A DNA stretch of 64,000 nt from Stromatinia cepivora (lineage: Eukaryota > Ascomycota > Leotiomycetes > Helotiales > Sclerotiniaceae): positions 248,001 through 312,000 of the forward strand of contig RCTD01000001.1 of assembly GCA_014898415.1 (NCBI GenBank), read 5' to 3'. The notes under the pieces were generated by a model. The model did not search any database and was not told the origin of the DNA. It worked only from the letters and a program-made list of their open reading frames with translations. The position numbers were made by a program, and so were the translations under genes. Below, one piece after another: positions 12,515 through 24,709 of the stretch (its first letter is position 1; each line of letters starts with the position of its first letter).

Positions 12515-12866
12515 ACTCGTCCAGCTTTGGAGCTCTTATTGTTGTGACTAAGGTCGAATTGTGCGATTGATAGGTAGTATGGAAAATAACTTCATCATAG
12601 ATTGAAATACATCTAACCTATCTGCAACTTGTCATAGCTGATTCCGGTTAGTAAGATTAGGTAGACTTCTCAGCTCTCAGAAATGAGTGAATTTCTGTTG
12701 TTTCTTTTCGCGTGATTGATACAAGCGTTACACAAACCCACCAATGTTCAAGTCATGATCACCTCAAGCTTAGCCTGATGAATACTATAATTATTCCCTC
12801 TTGTACAGGACCATCAACATTTAAATAAGAAGTCACTATCCCAACCAGAAGTGGAACTGCAGTAAA
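12515..12866. promoter_or_regulatory. shared divergent promoter of M20 hydrolase and SDR genes
   Basis: 352 bp separate the start codons of two genes transcribed away from each other, so both promoters must lie here or overlap. No specific operator was recognised. Confidence 0.5.
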
Positions 12867-13870
12867 ATGTCAATAACTAAAAGTGTTCTCATTGTTGGTA
12901 CGTACAGTGTTTGTATACTCTATTCCACAGCATCTGTATATGGCTCACTAACACTCTATACAGGAGCAAACAGAGGCATCGGGCTCAACCTGGTTAAAGC
13001 ATTCATTAAGAATTCGTGGAATGTTACTGGATCTATTCGTCCACAAAGCAAGACAGACGCATCAGTGAAAGATGTATGCTTGATGAACAAAAACAATTTT
13101 ACAATACCCATATACTGACTGCTGGATCAAATAGCTCGAAGCTACTGGAGCAAAAATTCTCGAAATAGGTTTTCTCAACGAGATAATTATTGCAGATGCC
13201 GCCAAAGATTTCGGCAATCAACGTCTTGATGTTCTCTTGAATGTCGGAGGTAAGCTCCAGGGATAATAGGTCGATTCTGCTAGGACTGACGTTAGAAAAG
13301 GATTACCACCAAAACCAAAATCCTGGCTAGACCAAACACCAGAACTCTTTACAGAGAGGTTTCAAGTAATGGCTGTAGTAAGTTCTGTTGAGTTCTTCCA
13401 CCCATTTTCTCCCTCAGTTTAAGGTCCTGCATTTCATTAATCATCTTCAAGGGCCCTTTCCTGACAATAAAGCACTTCCTTCCCAACCTTGAGAAGAGTA
13501 ACACTGCACGAGTTGTGAATATCAGCTCTGCCTTCGGCTCGGTGACAGTTACGTCCTTATTTACCAAGTACGAACATGAGCTTACAATGAATCCAGATAA
13601 CACATTTGGCAATTGCATGGCATATCGCGCGGCCAAGTCGGCTCTCAACCAAATCACAATGACTTACGCTCGGGAGCTCGAGAAGGAAGGTAAGAATATA
13701 ACGTTTGTTTGCATGGAGCCGGGCTTCTTACCCACACAAGACCCACGGAGTACGACTCTGCTGATGATATGGAAACATGTATTGCTGGGATCGTGAAGGT
13801 AGTCGAAGGACTTACCATGGCGGACAACGGTCAATTTATTGAGTGGTCTGGTAAACGACTTCAGTATTGA
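12867..13870 (+). pseudogene. short-chain dehydrogenase/reductase with 2-nt frameshift
   Basis: NAD(P)-dependent oxidoreductase of the classical SDR fold. Exons 12867..12897, 12964..13073, 13135..13249, 13301..13377, 13452..13870. Visible motifs: GANRGIG nucleotide loop, LLNVGG (place of NNAG), VNISS catalytic serine, YRAAK (Y-x3-K) and the EPGFLPT segment. Right after that, in CCCACACAAG (13731-13740), the frame shifts and would end at 13796. The other frame continues with a good SDR tail (ADDMETCIAGIVKVVEG, then FIEWSGKR) to the stop at 13870. Removing one CA unit gives an uninterrupted 249-aa protein, the usual SDR size, so the lesion is a CA duplication. All other splice sites and motifs are sound, so it is either a young pseudogene or a local sequence error. 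Confidence 0.75.
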
Positions 13871-14257
13871 TTCGGCTTATTTGTCAATGTGGTACAAGTA
13901 ATATGTGGACCGCTTTATTCATTCCATGATTGATCGAGTGGTGACTTCTCCTCGAGAAATAAATCAAAACTGATATGCATGTGTTTGTTGCAGACTTCTC
14001 AGCGCGAACATCAGTTCTAAGACTAACTACATCTTCGACAGTCGAGACAATGGACAATCCCATAGGCTTCAGAAGCGTATAGTTCATGAATCATTATAGG
14101 CACGATTCTCACAACGCCGATTATATATCTAATATTGCCTCACTACACTCTCCTGCTCCACGGCTTCCCCAAATTAACCAAATCAATTCTCCACCCCCAC
14201 AGGTAACCCCGCATCCCCATCATCCGTCGTTATAGAAGCATGCGTAAGCGCCGCAGC
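13871..14257. other. intergenic between convergent genes
   Basis: 3' flanks of the SDR gene and of the small Gly/Ser-rich gene. No additional coding signal. Confidence 0.5.
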
Positions 14258-14899
14258 CTACTGAACCACCGCAACAACGCCATCCCATCCCAGTACCGAG
14301 AAAGTCTCATCATACGACTCCGCATCTAACGGTCCAACGATGTACCAGCCATCAATCCCATCCATCACGAATTCCGTAAGCAAGACAGATCAACTCCTTT
14401 GACCATTCTCTCCCGTCCCTTCATTCTTCCCTAATAGCTTGGCCGCTCTCTCCAACCTATTCTTCCTTTCCTTGAACCCACCCCTCGCACTCTCCTCACT
14501 ACCATCAAGCTCCATACTACTTCGTCCGCCCCTCTCTCCATTTGCATCTTTCCCCTCCAAGCCTCTTCCCCTACCAAACTCATTCATATCCCTAACCGTA
14601 TACATCCCTGTCCTTTCCACCTCTCCCTTCACCAACCCCAGTCTTCGTCCTATGCTCACACTCCTACTGCTCCCACTTCTACTCCCACTTCCACTACCGC
14701 CTTTGGTATTGCCAGCACCACTCCCACTACCTCCATATCCCAATCCCAATCCCAATCCCAATATCCGCCTCCAAAAACTCAATGGTCGTACAACAGGCGC
14801 AGTCCACCCCACATCTCCCGTCATACCCGATTGCGACGATGTTTGCGATTCCACTTCGCTACGCCAAATTTCAATCCGATTCCGTGATATATCTGGCAT
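14258..14899 (-). CDS. small Gly/Ser-rich hypothetical protein with in-frame TGA and 43-codon extension
   Basis: No known family recognised. The first frame, 14390..14899 (169 aa), starts MPDISRNRIEIW, has a G-L repeat coded by tandem CCAATC units on the plus strand, a G/S-rich middle and a charged C-terminal part. It ends in TGA at 14390-14392, but the same frame stays open for 43 more codons to TAG at 14258-14260. That extension looks like real protein (GIDGWYIVGPLDAESY, ETFSVLGWDGVVAVV). Options are stop-codon readthrough, a nonsense mutation, or a 69-nt in-frame intron using a poor donor (GTTGAT, just before the TGA) and a TTAG acceptor; the last would delete the WYIVGP part. The sense strand is unusually G-rich. 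Confidence 0.5.
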
Positions 14900-15897
14900 T
14901 TTGAGTAATTATAAAGTTATAGCTCGAAAAAAGTCTCCGACTAATGATTTTGATTCTGATTTCGATGGGCTATAAAAGAGAGGAAGACATATAAATTGCG
15001 CATATTGAATTTGGAAAACGGGAAGTTATTCTGAAGAGGAATTTAAAATATGGTAATCGTGATATTTATTAATTATTAAGGTCAGCTGCTATTTGCGAGC
15101 TGATTGACGCGGGTGATAAGTGGTGAATTGGGGTGAGTGAATCGAAGTGTGGAAATGCTGTGTGAGCTTAATGAATGAGTTGTGCTTTTATTGAAGGGGT
15201 GTGGTGAAGTATAAATGGTTGGAAAGGTCGCAGAGGCTTTCTCTGGCTTTCATGGGTTTGTAAGGAGCAGATGATCAGTAAGTGCCGACTCGGCTCGGCT
15301 CGAGGTGCATGGTTTTGAACGTCGTGCCGTGTTCTTGTATCACATCCTCTTTATTCTTCACAATTTTTTGCCAAAATAAATTACTAGGGGTTTTTAATAG
15401 CAAAGTATCACTTCCCATCAGACTTCGCTTCATTCTCCAAGTGGAATTTGAGTATCTGATCGCAATTAATATTGTCCCGTGCGGAAATTATACTAGCCAG
15501 TTATTGCGATCTCTAATGATGATCGTAGCTATTTCTCATTATCTATGGATTGTGTGTGTATTATATGAGATGAAGTTCATGGCTCCATCTTAATTAGCCT
15601 CATCTAGAGATATAGTATCATAATTTACTCCAGATGCCGACACTAACCAAACTAACTACCATCAAACCCTACCCAAGTTCATTTCTAGTTTCTCAATTTC
15701 CAAACTCTACAGTTTAATATTTCATCTCATAAAAAATCCTCCATGTTTCTCTTCATTTTCATTTCCATCTCCAACACAAAATCGAAAAGAAAAGAGAAAA
15801 AAACCAGGCTCCATTCGAATTCAAGAACACACCACTTTCAAAACCAATCCAGCGCGACAAAAATACAACCTCAATCTTCCAAACGCAATTATACACA
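14900..15897. other. intergenic, AT-rich
   Basis: Divergent promoter region for the small genes on either side. A 103-codon plus-strand open frame at 15282-15593 has no domain, no coding bias and no support. Confidence 0.45.
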
Positions 15898-16320
15898 ATG
15901 AATCATATCATTGATAAATGGGCCGAGATAACCAATCCGGAGTTACCTCTAACAGCCGAACGCCTGAAGCTCATCGTGCTCATCAGCACCTTCGCCAGTA
16001 CTGTTTATCTAACAGCCGATTTCATCTGGCAATATTATATCATGGAACCGTGGGCTGCGAGTGACGACGAAAGATTCTATCAATAGGTTATAAATACTTC
16101 TATAGATATCGAGCGTGATGGTATCATATACTGGGCTAAGAATATTTGGCAAAGATACAGCGACCTCCTCCGGGGATTGTTTGGTAGTGACTCGATTGTT
16201 GGGCCACGGTATAATGAGGTACCTGCTGAGGAAGGGAATGGACTCTTGCAACTTGGAGAAGAGATCCTGAGTGAACAGGATGCGGATACGTTGGAATTGT
16301 CGGAGGTGCGCCGGTATTGA
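15898..16320 (+). CDS. small membrane protein with in-frame TAG and 77-codon continuation
   Basis: No family recognised. From ATG at 15898 a 62-aa frame includes a hydrophobic helix (LIVLISTFASTVYL, about residues 28-47). It ends in TAG at 16084-16086. The same frame then runs open for 77 codons to TGA at 16318-16320, with protein-like content (YWAKNIWQRYSDLLRGLFG, acidic tail, ELSEVRRY end). A 45-nt intron with a weak GTGACG donor (16061) and a TATAG acceptor (16105) would remove the stop and keep frame, joining EPWAA to IERDGIIYW. Otherwise it is a nonsense mutation or a readthrough site. I consider the intron slightly more likely than readthrough. Confidence 0.5.
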
Positions 16321-16660
16321 ATATACTGTTGCAAGTGAATATGCAAGAGAAACCCAATGAAAATGGGGGAGTCGTACGGGATTTGTAGGATGGAATGGAT
16401 GTCGATGTGTAATATATTATTGGGGGAACAGTCATCAAAGATAGATACAGCAATCATAAAGTATTGAGCTATTTCATATTAACGCTTGTGAGTGACCATT
16501 GCTGATGCAAACTATTTTTTATAGGTACAAACAAACCATTGAATTAATAGGGTAGATTCTGCAACCTGTCATATCAATCTCATGACCCGCTCCTCCACTA
16601 GAGACTCCCTATCCACCTTCACATCCTCTCACATCCTCCGTTCCTCCACCCCCAAAACCC
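16321..16660. other. intergenic
   Basis: 3' flanks of two convergent small genes. C-rich sequence starts near 16570 and belongs to the composition block of the next gene. Confidence 0.4.
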
Positions 16661-17128
16661 TCACCACCCATCATCCTCCCCATCATCATCCCAAAACCCC
16701 TCCATCCCAAGCGCCCCCCAAACCCCAAACCCCGCCGGAACCCCCCACCACCCCCAAACGCCCCTCAATCTCCACAATCCCAGGCACCCCGCGACCACCA
16801 TCCCACCAAGCACCACCTCCTTAACCACCACCTTAATCTTCTCCCTCCTCTCCTCATCCTTCCACATCAGCACCCCTAGCGGCGTTTTTGTCCCTCGAGC
16901 CCTGGCCCTCCGTTCCCATCTCACATTTTTCCTCTTCGATCTTCTTTTACAGGATGCACAGCGACGATCTCGGGGGCTGGATTGAGATGATGGGGGTGCA
17001 TTTTCTAGGTCTCGGATTAGGAAGCTGGTGCAGGCGCATTCGTGGAACATGGTTGCCGAGAGACGGGTTATAAAGAGGAGGAGTAGCCAGCCGCTGCGTT
17101 TGAGGATGTAGTGGTCCGTGTCGGGCAT
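16661..17128 (-). CDS. hypothetical small membrane protein
   Basis: Unrecognised 155-aa protein. ATG at 17128 is chosen because the frame upstream lacks coding character. The N-terminal part has a hydrophobic stretch (GWLLLLFITRLSATMF) and a Cys cluster (HECACTSF). The middle is basic (CASCKRRSKRKNVRW). The C-terminal third is G/W/V-rich with a second hydrophobic segment (VVLGGMVVAGCLGLW) and an acidic end. It lies downstream of and convergent with the 15898 gene. The opposite strand is a proline-rich shadow. Sense composition changes from C-rich to G-rich along the gene. Existence is plausible but unproven. Confidence 0.4.
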   Translation of the reverse strand: MPDTDHYILKRSGWLLLLFITRLSATMFHECACTSFLIRDLENAPPSSQSSPRDRRCASCKRRSKRKNVRWERRARARGTKTPLGVLMWKDEERREKIKVVVKEVVLGGMVVAGCLGLWRLRGVWGWWGVPAGFGVWGALGMEGFWDDDGEDDGW

Positions 17129-18461
17129 GGTGGTTGTGGAGTGGTGTTTATGAAAGAGGGTTGATGAAATGAGGGGCTGAGTTATGGTGTACACTCTGAT
17201 GATGACTCTTTTCCTCAAGCGGCGTTTTCGACCAGAGAAATTGTAGTGCTGGTTTATATGTGGAAGCTTCGATGATGATCATGAATGTCCAACCTAATTG
17301 CGGATTTGCACTCTGATTGAAATTCCAACCACGAAGATGAGGTTATTCAAAATCCGGAAATATTAGAATTCTAAAATCCCAAAATCACCGTTGAGCTGAG
17401 ATCTAGAGTAGAATACTCCAGAGACTAGTTATTCAAAGCTGAAGATTGTATTTGGATAAAGTTCTAAAGAGGAACAAATTCTGATGTAAAGAAGGAGCAT
17501 GACAAACAACCTGATGAAAATGATGACTAAGCATACAACTAATGCAGGTATCTGTTTTAACATCATCTCTCCACCATTCCAACATTGAAACATATAGCAG
17601 AAAGCCCAACTTGATACTAATTATTTTATCATTCCTTAACATTCCATGGTTAACATTTTGCAGGTTGTATCTGTATGTGTACCTAGTATTCCACTTCTCT
17701 TTCTCCTTCCAATTCTCTTTCTCTGCCTCCTATTATAATTTTAGTAGTTAATATCCAGTAAGTAAGTAATAAGTAAGTCTTGAGATATTATCAATATATA
17801 TATTATAACGCACTTCTTTCTGTCGCTCACCCTGTACTTTCTTCATTTTATTCCCAGGATATATAGTTACCTTACTATTTACTGAACAGCACAACACCCA
17901 TCATCATAGCATTCACATCCCCAGACATCAAGATTCCAGACATCAAAGATTTCAAAGTTTCAAATTTCAGATTTCAGAAATTATACATTCAAAAGGTACC
18001 CGAGTCCTTTTCCCGCTAATGCCCCCTTTACCCTTTCCCCTCAGAACCGCTATAGCTAAGAGGCAAGTAGGTAGGTAGGTTTAAGTAATCTCTATCCCGT
18101 CCATTCGCTCCACTGCATCTGCCTCTGCATCTGCCTCGGCATCTGGATCCATCCATGCATCCATCTACCTGGATTTACAAACAAAGAAAAGATACGAAGA
18201 AGATATGCCATGTTCAGGCCGAACTATCCCTTTCCCAAAAGATAAAAGAGGATACCCACACCCACCCGTAAACGTACACCTTCACGCCATGCTCTCGCTG
18301 TGAACTTCCCTCCCCCAAAAAACAGACCAGAAGGGAAGAGAAAAAAAGAAATTTACAAAAAAGAAAATTGTTTCGATTCCAAACGACAAATTTTTTATTC
18401 CAATTCAATTCAAAATATTATACGAAGAACGCCATGTTATGCCTTCAATCTAATATCTATC
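17129..18461. other. 1.3-kb intergenic, AT-rich
   Basis: Upstream flank of the small minus-strand gene and 3' flank of the PH-domain gene. It contains repeats of catctgcctctgc type (about 18112-18140) and GTAGGTAGGTAG near 18066. No gene is supported. Confidence 0.45.
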
Positions 18462-21400
18462 CTATCCATAGTATCCAGAGTTTCTTTGTCCTCCTTGCGT
18501 AGGTGGATTTTGAGGGAAATATTGCTGTTGTTGGGAGTATTGCTGAGGAGTCCCTTGATATCCAGGTGAGTGTGCTAATGTTGGTTGATACTGTCCAGGC
18601 GAATGCGCCAAAGTTGGTTGATATTGCCCAGGTGATTGTCCTGGCATTGTCCATCCCCCGGCTTGAGGAAAGACGTTTGCATTCGGCCCCATCCATGAAC
18701 CTCTTTTACTAGGTACTGCAAACTGGGAGGGTGAAAAGTTGGTATTAGCATATTGCGACTGGCGACGAACATGTTCAGCTTGCTGTTGCTGGCGACGAAT
18801 ATGTTCAGCTTGTTGTTGCTCAAGTCGATGCTGCTCAGCTTGTTGTTGCTGCTGTTGCTGCTGCTCTTGTTGCTGTTGAGCTAACTGTTGCTGACGAAGC
18901 GCAATTGCATGTTGTACCGAATGAGAGTTGACTCCTTGCTTGACATGTTGCTTCTCCTTCTCACGTGAATCAATAGCACCAACGAGACCGGTAGAAACGA
19001 CGTTATTTTTATTGTTGTTTTTGGCCATAGCAATTAGGGGTCCACCAGTCATTTTCGCAACAAATGCTTGTTCTCGAGCAGAGAGATTTGTTGTAATGGT
19101 GCCATTTCCAGAAGGACCCAAAGCTCTAGCTGCACCTCTGGAATTTGGGCGTAGGAGATCAGCTGAACTGTGGCGTGTATGCTGCTGTTGACCATATACC
19201 TCACCAGAATTCAACAAATCTGCTGAGCCGCGGCGAGAATGACGATTCTGACCGTGACTTTCATTAGAATTCAACAAATCTGCTGAGCTATGACGTGAAT
19301 GCTGGCCTAAGAGTGCACTAGATCGCTTGGAAGCTTGATTTAGTGTAGGCGAAGGGGTGTATCGTGCTGGTGTAGGGGAAGGGGAAGGGCGTGCTGGGGT
19401 AGGAGAATTTGCACGTAGAATATTGCCTGAATGTTGACGTTGATGTACATATTGTGGCGTCGCTGCAGCAGCCATGGAACGCTGTTGAACAAACTCTTCC
19501 GCGGTCAAACCATGTTTGTGACCAAAGGTATTGTTAGCTGCAGTTGCACTCATTCCGGGTTGCCAAACTAGTACATTGCCGCTAGGAGTTCTGTCATGAC
19601 TTGGTCGTTTTTCAGGACTGGGGTTACTAAATTTATCCTGTTTAGGAGTGGGACTTGGAGAATTTTGGCCCGGTGCTCTATTGAGGTCAAAGGTAGGACC
19701 GAAATCAATATCGACCCCCTTTGACAATGTATTGTCGTCACCATAGAGTGGTTGGCCAACTTCAACATTACCAATGATCTTCTTCCTACCTGCTCGCGGC
19801 TTTTCGGCAGAGTTTTGGGTGCGTACAGATCGTACAGAATGTTTGGTGCTGGCATAATCTGGAGTACCCGTCGATGCAGCGTCGTCATATGTACTGCTTA
19901 AATCACTATTGTGTCTATTCGTCTGTGGAAGCTTAAAATCGTCTTCTTTAGGGAGTATCAAATCGTAAGCGCCTAGATCAAGAATATGTTGGGTTAAGCT
20001 CCCAGTGCTAGAAGCGGGTTGCGACGAAGTAGGGGTTTGTTGGTTCTCTTTTTGTGTAGGAACAGGTTTTCTTGAAATGCTTTGGCTCGCCTGCAGACGA
20101 GATGGCTGATTCGATGGGTTCTCTGGTAGGAACATATCGTTTGAAAAATCCGATTGTGAGTTTGAATTAAAATTGGTGTAACTAGATCGGTACTCTTGGC
20201 TTTGATAAGGCGTTTGATCGCGGTTCGAAGGAAGAATTGAGTCTTCTTCGTTACGAGGTTTGTAGGTTGCTACCATGCCTTCATTAATGATGTTATGGTT
20301 AGCAGGCATATGGTGATTTCTGGTGACGTCTGACAGTACCCCTCTACCTTGATCCTCATCCTCCTCTATTCTATCATGCGTTTGAACATTCATTCCTCGT
20401 CTTTCTTGACCTTGTTGATAAGTAGCTGCAGCACCGGCTAATTGAGATAGTGTTGCGGTAGACATGCGATTGTTCGCTTTTCGAAGATCCGGTGATTGTA
20501 AAGGTTTACTAGGAGGCAATGCTCCGGGCGCGTGCTTGAAAGCTGGCGGTGCAGCTACAGGCTCCGGGCTTGTAACTGTTTGCAATTCTTGTAGTTCACG
20601 AACTGGGGTTACATTGGCCGTTTGCTCATCTTCCGAACTGAGACGCTCGGGCGAAGCTGCAACATCTTGTGCATACCTTGAGCCTGAGCCTTCATGTGAA
20701 ATCGAATCGGTATGAAGAGGTGGGATAGGAGCACGTTCAAAAGCCCCATCAAAGACGGGAGGAGTTTGGTTGTCTTGACGACTTGGTGGTTGAGATTCGG
20801 ATATTGACCTTTGGTGAGATACTGCTGAAGTTTTCGATTGTTGAAATGCTATAGCACCCGCAGGTGCGGAATCAATCCTAGGAAGACCTCCATTGCCAAC
20901 ATCTCCCGACGGGCGGGGACCAAACTGGATCGATGGTGACGATCTAACCGATACTGCATCATCAAACTGAAGGCGGGTTCGAGGATTTCCCGCACTGTTG
21001 CGACTTCTTCTACTGCCGTATTGGCTATTGGTTCGGCTATTGTTCTTGAGGGTTACCATTCGCTTGGCTGTTAAATCCTTCATTCTTTTTCTCCATTCAG
21101 ATTCCAGCCAATTAGCGTTACCCTGCTCCGATATCAGACCCGAAACATCAAGAGTTTCCAAATAGTCATATCTTCGGTGTTCTGGCATTGCAAACATCAA
21201 ACTTCTGGTGTCACTTGTTTCTGCGATCAAACGACCAGGACGCCCATAAAGTCCAAATGTATCGTAGACTGGGAAAAGCCACCGGAGCATCATCTCAAAA
21301 CCACTGACGGCAGGATGTACCTCGGGCATGACAAAAACAAACCCTTCGGAGGTGAGAGGGGGATTTGAATGAATTGTGATGGACCCCTCCACTTTGACTA

Positions 21401-22693
21401 AAGTGGACGCATCTATGAGTGGTTTGGATTGAGGATAAATAGCAAACGCAGAATAGGCATCATTAATCGTAGCGATTGGTCGAGCCTTTTTCGTTTTCTT
21501 CGAATCATAAAATTTAATGTTGCCTTTCAATATAGGCGGTCGGGGGCGATCATAGGCGGATCTCTTCTTTTGTGATTGCTTTTGCACTCTTTGGACCTCT
21601 TTTTCATCGGGTGGAGTGATCACGCACCAGCATCGTCTCCAAGGTGTTCCAGCGCCAAATCTCACTCGAGCCCAATCTGCGGTCTGAATTCTTGCGCGCT
21701 CCATGATGGGTTTGATGTTGTTTAGTAATTTACCCTTGCCAGCAATGAGCGCGCCTGTATAGGCTTCTTGCAATGTAGCATGCTCATACATACAAAGGCG
21801 AATACCGGCAGTCCATTGAACCAACGAATGATGTGAATTAAAGTGCAAAAGGTATCTATTCTTACCAGCTGTCGATATGCTGAGGACGTTTTGCAAAGGC
21901 GCTTCGGCAGGCGATCGAGTAGGAAGAGATTCAATCTATAAAGTATCAGTAAACGGAACCATGGCGGTGTTCAGAACAGTGAAAGTAACCATTTTGATCG
22001 AGGCATCTGTAAGATTGATGAATTTTGGAAGAACTTCTCCATCTTGCCCAGCAGCATCTAACTCTGCTGCATCCCATAATGAGAGGACGGTTCCCACAAG
22101 CTGTGCAAAACATTCTGTCCAGGTCCGGTCGGCATTGGCTTTGCCATCTACATAATGTTAGATTATAATGCCCTCCCAATGTAGAATATTGTACACACGT
22201 ATGTTTTGATCATCCAATTTCAAGAAATATCCTTCCTGATATAACTTGTTGCTGTGACTGTTCAAAAATGTGAAGATTGGTTGTAGTTCTGGTAGCGTAT
22301 CTTGGTTGACATCCATCAATGGAGGCTGAAAGGTTTGCACCATAGAAATAGGTCTGGACGAAGCTCGTTCCCTTGTTCGAGTAGGTTGAGAAGAATCGCG
22401 GGTCTCACTGGAAAGGGATTCCTGATGGGAGGGCATTTGGAAATTCGAAGTCGGAAAGGGCTCCTTTCCTAAAGCTTGGGACGACTCTCCTGACTCTTGA
22501 GACTCTTGTTTACTGTAGGATTCCGTTCGACTTCGTGCTCGACCTGAGGATGGAGGGGTTCGAGTAGGACTGCTGGAGTCTCGGTCCCTAAACTGGGACA
22601 TGAACGACATAACTAAGGGGAAAGAGCTATTTAGTAACCGGGTTGTCTGGTAAATATGGTGGCGCATTCCAACATACCTCGATTTCGGCCCAT
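18462..22693 (-). CDS. PH-domain protein, Skg3/Caf120-like
   Basis: Homologue of the yeast Skg3/Caf120 pair; Caf120 associates with the CCR4-NOT complex and both are cortical, budding-related PH proteins. Exons: complement(18462..21935, 21990..22147, 22199..22612, 22678..22693), 1353 aa. The first exon codes only five residues (MGRNR). After a Ser-rich N-terminus come two consecutive PH-like modules (from GYFLKLDDQN through LHFNSHHSLVQWTAGIRL, then TPWRRCWCVITPP through IHSNPP) up to about residue 440. The rest is a long low-complexity tail: Ser/Pro/Gln-rich, three near-repeats of HSSADLLNS type, a polyQ/A-E-H-rich stretch (nt about 18745-18900) and tandem SPGQYQPTLAH. Donor GTTACT of intron 3 is weak but frame-consistent. 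Confidence 0.88.
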
Positions 22694-24709
22694 TTTGAAG
22701 GATTTAAATTGCTTCGAATGAGCAAGTTGAGAGAGAAATTGATGAAGCGGTGATTCCGCAAGATCCGGATGGACCTTCAAACTGTTATGGTTGACTTATG
22801 ACATATACAAATCTAAGTGTTTTGTTCTTTCCTTTGTCGGTCTGTTGATTATATAACAGTACAATGTTCCCAATAAAAACAACCCGGCGGCAAATGTTCC
22901 GTGAACTGCCGCAAACAGCGAGATAATTTGATCAAAAATGAAAAGAATGTAAAGTTTTGATTTTGGTGTATTTGTTTAATGTTGTCGAGGAATGATGAAT
23001 AATTTGAGGGAAGTATCTAGGTGTACTAGTTCATTAGTTCATGTACCTTGTTTAGCATTTGGTTTTTTTTTGGTTTGGCTGGATCTGGGGGACTACCGGA
23101 CGTCACTTTGGTGAGACCAGGGAACAACGAAGAATAAGAGGCGGGAGGGCCGATTACCGATGCTCCAAATAGAAAGAATAATAAATCTTTTAGCTTAGTA
23201 TATAAAGTGCCTAATAAATAAAACGAGTGACGGGTATTTAATATTATAGTATAACTTTGAATTTTGAATTTGAGAAAAACAAAGGAAAAAATAATTAGGA
23301 ATAGATGAGAGAAATCTAGAGAGCGTAGAAGACTGAATAATCATAGAAACATTAAGATAACTGGGTCTTTGAGCGAAATGATCATAAGAGGGGGGTTTTT
23401 ATTTGATTTCTCAATTACGAGGTCTCATAAATGGAACGGAGCTATCGGACGAAAAGGTACAATAAGGACATTGGCACATTCCATCTTTTCTCATGTCAAC
23501 AATAATTAATAACTCGTGGACATGCAATTTACTAGATAGAATTGTCGTTAGGTGTTACTCATTTTACTACATTGCTAGGTACCAGTACCTGAAGGTGGTT
23601 GAGAGCTCTATATTAACCTGCTCTACTCCGTACACCAAAAGGATTATCTCTGTTGAGGATTCTACAGTTTAACAGTAGTCTTGGCTGACTACTTACTTAC
23701 ATGTACGCGTCATTTTCACCATAATAGTGTAAGTTTAATGTGCAGTAATCTATAAAACATCGGATTCTAACCTCAACAAGCGCTGACAAAGGGTTGAAAA
23801 TAAGTCACTCATAGACCAGAGGGATAATACGAGATCCTAATTGCCGAGTTGTGGTTTAATTGGTTGTCATTAAACTGTCACGACGATGTAGGCGGCTCTC
23901 TCTCTCTCAGCAATCAGCTCGTTTATCGGATCATCAGGATTTCATAAAATGATTGGGAATGGGCCATCTATCAAGAGTTATGAGATATTTCTACCAGCAT
24001 CTATAAGAAAATCCAATACCTTCAATGTCTCCAGTGTTATGAAACATCAGGATTATCAACCTATTCTGAATCATATCCAAGCCTCTTATAGAATCAATGT
24101 CCGAAATACTTCTTTCTTGCGGTACCGAAAATACGAAGAAATTTATCCATTTTTGTCCGGACGGATATCAAACATGCCTGTGGTGATCATTCTTTTTGGG
24201 TTGACAATGCAACTCGAATTCTCCGGATATGCAAGATTATGTTGAAAAGACAGCCGTGATAGCCTTGACATCTCGTCTATACGATGCAGGTCAGGTACCG
24301 TTCAATGTCATGTAATTCCCTACCTAGCTAGTACTATAGATAGGTAGCTTTGCATCGATGTGCTACCAAAACAATCAGTAAAAGTCACATTTTACGAAAT
24401 CAATTGACTTTCACCCACTCTTGATTTAATCTCTTGATTGACCTTAGAAAAGAATCCATGAACCTTGTGTTCTCCACAATCTTACAATCCACAACTTTAT
24501 TCAGCCTTAAAGAAAATCTACAATTTGTACACTTAATCACGTGCCCAGTGCCCGATTTCGTTATCGTTGTTGGTCAATTGCATAATCAAAGTTCTTATCG
24601 ACTAAGTACAATTTTGTTGGGTAGTTTCTCGAGTTTTAAAATCAGACAACTTTCATGAATTCGACCAAGAGGTAGTTTTCAACCTCTGCACATCGATCAC
24701 GACGCTGTG
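22694..24709. other. 2-kb divergent intergenic region
   Basis: Lies between the start codons of the PH-domain gene (minus) and PTC7 (plus), so it holds both promoters. AT-rich with a TCTCTCTC run near 23897. An open frame at 23949-24245 has no recognisable protein. Confidence 0.5.

Noticed and set aside
14439..14975. 178-codon plus-strand open frame rich in Leu, Pro and Ser
   Set aside because: It is the antisense shadow of the Gly/Ser-rich minus-strand gene; its composition is the mirror of that G-rich coding strand and it has no domain.
15282..15593. 103-codon plus-strand open frame
   Set aside because: AT-rich, hydrophobic by composition, no splice or start support.
16582..16824. Pro/Thr/His-rich plus-strand open frame
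   Set aside because: C-rich low complexity opposite a minus-strand gene; no start context or relatives recognisable.
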